This document shows positions 60,965 to 64,000 of a DNA stretch of 64,000 nt, piece after piece. Positions within the stretch are counted from its first letter, which is position 1; the number at the start of each line of letters is the position of its first letter. The notes under the pieces were generated by a model. The model had not been told where the DNA came from. It searched no databases and was given only the letters and a program-made list of their open reading frames with translations. This DNA comes from Eriocheir sinensis. Taxonomy: Eukaryota; Arthropoda; Malacostraca; Decapoda; Varunidae. A program made the position numbers and the translations under genes. The stretch lies in assembly GCF_024679095.1 (NCBI RefSeq), contig NC_066562.1:8745398-8809397 (forward strand), written 5' to 3'.

Positions 60965-61800
60965 ATGTTTTACCTCCTTTTTTATTTATTTTATTTTCTC
61001 ACTACAATGTTTTGAGTCTTTCATATTTTGCTTCCCTCCAATTTTTCTTCCTTCTCTTCATCCTCTTTTTTATCAATGTTTTTTTTCTTTCCTTTTTCTA
61101 TCACTCGACGGCTTCTTTCATTCCTCTGTTTTCTTTTTCACAATGTTTTTTTTTATTATTTTTTTCTCTAATAACTTGTTCCTGCTTTTTCCTATTTTCT
61201 TATTTTCTTCCTGTTTTCTTCCTATTTTCTTCCTTTTCCAATTTTCTTCTTATTTTCCTTTTCCTGGTACTTTTCTTTATTCACGTTTCTGCAAGTTTCT
61301 CCTTTTTACGCATTCATGATTTTTCTACTTATTTTTCTTAACTTCTCTCCTTCCTACCATTTCTCTTTACCTGTTATCTTCATTCTGCTCATTTATCAAT
61401 TTTATCTATTTATTATTTTCTTTTTTCTCTATGCTGTATGTCGTTATTTATATTCATTTTCATACTTATTCCTTTCAATCTTCTTCTTTTTCTCTCCTAC
61501 CTGTTTCTCTGGTTCATTAATCTCACTTTTAATTCATCTTCACTTTCTATCCTCAACTATTTTTTTCTCAGTGTTTTTTTTTCTCTTTTTATTTATCTCC
61601 CTCATTTTTTATCTTTCTCCTAATCATCATGGTCAATTTTTCTTTATTCATTCTTTTTTTTATTTATTTCCTTTCATCTCTCCCTTTCTCTTTCTCTATA
61701 TTGGCATCTCTCTTTTTATCGTCCTCTTTTTTTGTGGTGGTCAAGTTTTCGTATTTTTTTCTTTGCTCTTTTTTTCTCTCTCCTTACGTGGCCATCCCCA

Positions 61801-61861
<61 letters not shown>

Positions 61862-61878
61862 ACGTAGATACCATCAGC

Positions 61879-61909
<31 letters not shown>

Positions 61910-62009
61910 TGTGTGTCTTCCATTCTTCATGACGTTCTCGAAACCACTGCGGCATTAGTCTTCATAAATGCACATGTGTTATCTGTTTTTTCTCTCGCTC
62001 TTTTTTTTT
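60962..62009. other. T/C-rich domain with (AC)n and T-run/(GT)n
   Basis: TTTTC-rich sequence. (AC)n at 61801-61859. An 18-T run leads into (GT)n at about 61879-61915. No gene. The Phe/Leu/Ser ORFs are compositional. Confidence 0.8.
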
Positions 62010-62560
62010 TCTTTGTTTCTATCTATCTATCTTTTTAAACACCTTTTTTCTCTTCCTTATTTCTTGCTATGTATCTATCTTTAAAATGCTTTTCTTCTTC
62101 TTTTCCCCTCTTGCATCTTTATTTCAGTCTATTTTTATCTTTTCCTTCTGTTTCTATCTATCTATCTATCTTTTTAAACAGCTTTTTTGTATTCTATTTT
62201 TCTTGCTATGTATCTCTCTTTAAAATCCTCTTCTTCTCCTTTTCTCCTTTATCTTTATTTCAATCTATCTTTATCTCTTAAACGCCCTTCTCTTCTTTTT
62301 CCTTTCTTTCATTTCTATTCTTATTTCTGTATCTTTTTACTCTCTTATCCTTCCCTCTTTTCATCTCCATTGTCGTTCTCCTCTTCTTCTTTTCTCTTTT
62401 ATCTTTATTTCAATATATCTTTATCTCTTAAACGCCCTTCTCTTCTTTTTCTTTTATTTTTTATTTTTATTTCCGTATCTTTTTTCTCTCCCATCCTTCC
62501 CTCTTTTCATCTCCATTGTCGTTCTCCTTCCTTCTCTCATAGCTACTTTCTTTTATCTCT
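62010..62560 (+). repeat. 135-151-bp pyrimidine tandem repeat, about 4 units
   Basis: TTTCTATCTATCTATCTTTT at about 62016 and 62151 (135 bp apart). ATCTTTATCTCTTAAACGCC recurs at about 62267 and 62418 (151 bp apart), each followed by CTTCTCTTCTTTTTC and later CATCTCCATTGTCGTTCTCC. Confidence 0.88.
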
Positions 62561-63475
62561 CTCTCTATTTGTCTATAACTATCTATTCATTTAGTATCCC
62601 ATTCCTCAATTCTTCCTGTGTTCATCTCTATCTATCTATCAATGCATTTTAACTCGTCAATTCTCACTTCTTAATTTCTTCCTCAATCTTTCCAGTTTTT
62701 TGTTCCCTTGCAGCCTTCTCATCCCACCCTCCTACCTCTCCTCCCTCCACTTCCTCATTCCATTCCTCCACCTTTTTTTTTTCTCTCTCTGCACTCATTT
62801 ATTCTTCTTCCCACTCGTTCCCTTCGTCATTTTTTGCAGCATCCACCCATCTCATCTCGGCTCCCTCTCCCGCCTCTCCCTCTCCCACTTTCTCATTCGT
62901 AACTTTTTTTTCTTTAACACTCATTTCTTATGCACTCTTATGCCCTCTACGATTTCCCACCAAAGAGTTCTATCTGTTTCTTCTTTTTCTGCTTGATCTT
63001 CTTGTTCTTCATTCTTTTTATCCGCAAAATATCTGTCTAGTTCCTTTTTTTATCATCGCTGACTTTAACTTTTCTCTTCCACAAGTTTCTGTTTTCATAT
63101 TTCTCCATTTCCTTTTTTTCTGATTTTCTGTTCCTTCTTTTATTCACATGCTTCTCTTTCTTCTCTCGTCTTTCCTTTCCCTTCCTTCCATCCCTCACTT
63201 TCTCTCTTTCATTCCCCAATCCATCTCCCTTTTCTCATGTATCTTCCATCATTCTATATTATTTCCATCTTTCTTATTTAACTTCCCTCCCTCCTTACCT
63301 CTCTTTTTAATTCCCTTTCCTACCTTTTAATTCATACGCACCCATTCCTTTTCTTTCTTCTCTTCTACCATCCCACTTTTTCTACCTCTTCTCTTTGCCC
63401 TCCCTCCCTCTCCTTCTCTCCCTTTCTCCCTCTCTTCCTCCCCCTCTCATCCCATCGCCACCTCCTCTCGCGCTA
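62561..63475. other. Pyrimidine-rich domain
   Basis: Continues C/T-rich for 900 bp without clear tandem units, ending in TCCCTC words. Confidence 0.75.
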
Positions 63476-63660
63476 AATGATATCAAATTAATCGAAGTGG
63501 CTAGCGGACACTGGTTACCGCCCTTAATGAAAGCCTCTGCGGGGTTTCCCAGGGCTGGCATCTCACCTGGAATACTTTATTAATTAAGGAGCTGCCGAGC
63601 CTGCCCACCTGCCCTACGGCCCTCCGCGGCGACAGGTGTGAACAGGGTGACTTGTGAGGG
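63476..63660. other. Complex island
   Basis: CAAATTAATCGAAG, CTCACCTGG, TATTAATTAAGG, CCCACCTGCCC and GACAGGTGTG within 180 bp: the last of the TTAATTA-plus-CACCTG islands. Confidence 0.5.
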
Positions 63661-64000
63661 GTGGGGGGAGAGGAGGAGAAGGTAAGGGGTGTGGTTAGAG
63701 TTAGGGAGAACGGAATAGAGGAGGAGGAAGTGGATAAAACAGGTAGAAGGGAGAGAGAGGGTAAAGGATGAAGAGAGGAAATGCGAAAAGAGATAGGAAG
63801 AAGAGGGAAATGGAGGAGAAAGAGGATAAGGTTAAAAGAATGGGAGAATTGGAGGAAATGCGAAGAGAAGCAGAAAGGAAAAGGAATGGAGTAAAATGAG
63901 GAGGAGGTGGAGAAAACAAGGAAACAGGGAAAGGAGGAATAAAAGGAGAGATAGGAAAAAAGAAGAGGAGGAAAATAATAAGATCGAGATGAAGACACAG
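63661..64000. other. Purine-rich block running off the window
   Basis: G/A-rich with GGA and GAAAT words to the end of the window. No gene seen. Confidence 0.75.

Overview
This is a gene-poor, extremely repeat-dense piece of a eukaryotic nuclear genome. It has no bacterial or viral gene organisation, no long conserved ORF, and no gag/pol or transposase domain that I can recognise. Nearly all long ORFs are low-complexity translations of microsatellites (Ser, Pro, Leu/Ser, Arg/Glu, Cys/Val or Thr/His repeats) and are not annotated as genes. The dominant repeats are (AG)n, (AC)n, (AGG)n, (ATT)n/(ACT)n and pentamers of the CCTTA/CCTAA/CCCTT type. CCTAA is the complement of TTAGG, the arthropod telomere motif. 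An arthropod, most likely a decapod crustacean such as a crab or shrimp, is my best guess. This is inference from repeat style, not from a gene.

Layout. 0-3.6 kb: pyrimidine tract, a minisatellite-bearing element, GA and GAG/GAA arrays. 3.6-8.7 kb: a run of complex tandem repeats (units 151, 127, ~160, 105 and 50-53 bp). 8.7-13.8 kb: GA arrays, GGGAA and CCTTA pentamers, trinucleotides, a GA-flanked core element and an AT-rich quiet stretch. 13.8-15.5 kb: the best candidate coding exon (minus strand, 14724-14800) and a 58-bp minisatellite. 15.5-27 kb: alternating purine and pyrimidine blocks, a promoter-like CCAAT/CRE cluster (19565-19710), a 39-bp-stem inverted repeat, three more GA-core units and ~96- and ~115-bp tandems. 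27-31 kb: GT-rich VNTR, CCA-rich block, 34-bp and 12-bp minisatellites. 31-36.4 kb: kilobase pyrimidine and GGAA/TTCC blocks. 36.6-41.3 kb: SINE-like copies, a 170-bp satellite and a 140-bp tandem array enclosed by a 2-kb inverted pair. 41.5-45.3 kb: very long TC arrays and a degenerate telomere-like CCTTA/CCTAA block. 45.7-48 kb: an AT-rich ~120-bp satellite, then a 72-bp minisatellite. 48-64 kb: pyrimidine and purine blocks separated by short complex islands.

The complex islands are the most intriguing material. They are 100-250 bp long, GC-richer, and recur every few kilobases. They are rich in TTACCTG/CAGGTAA, CACCTG and TTAATTA, and some carry TGACGTCA or clustered TGACCT. They could be regulatory DNA, splice signals of a long intron, or remnants of an old repeat.

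No set of genes working together can be described. The window reads as intergenic or intronic DNA shaped by microsatellite growth and local tandem duplication. Repeat boundaries were read by eye and may be off by several bases.
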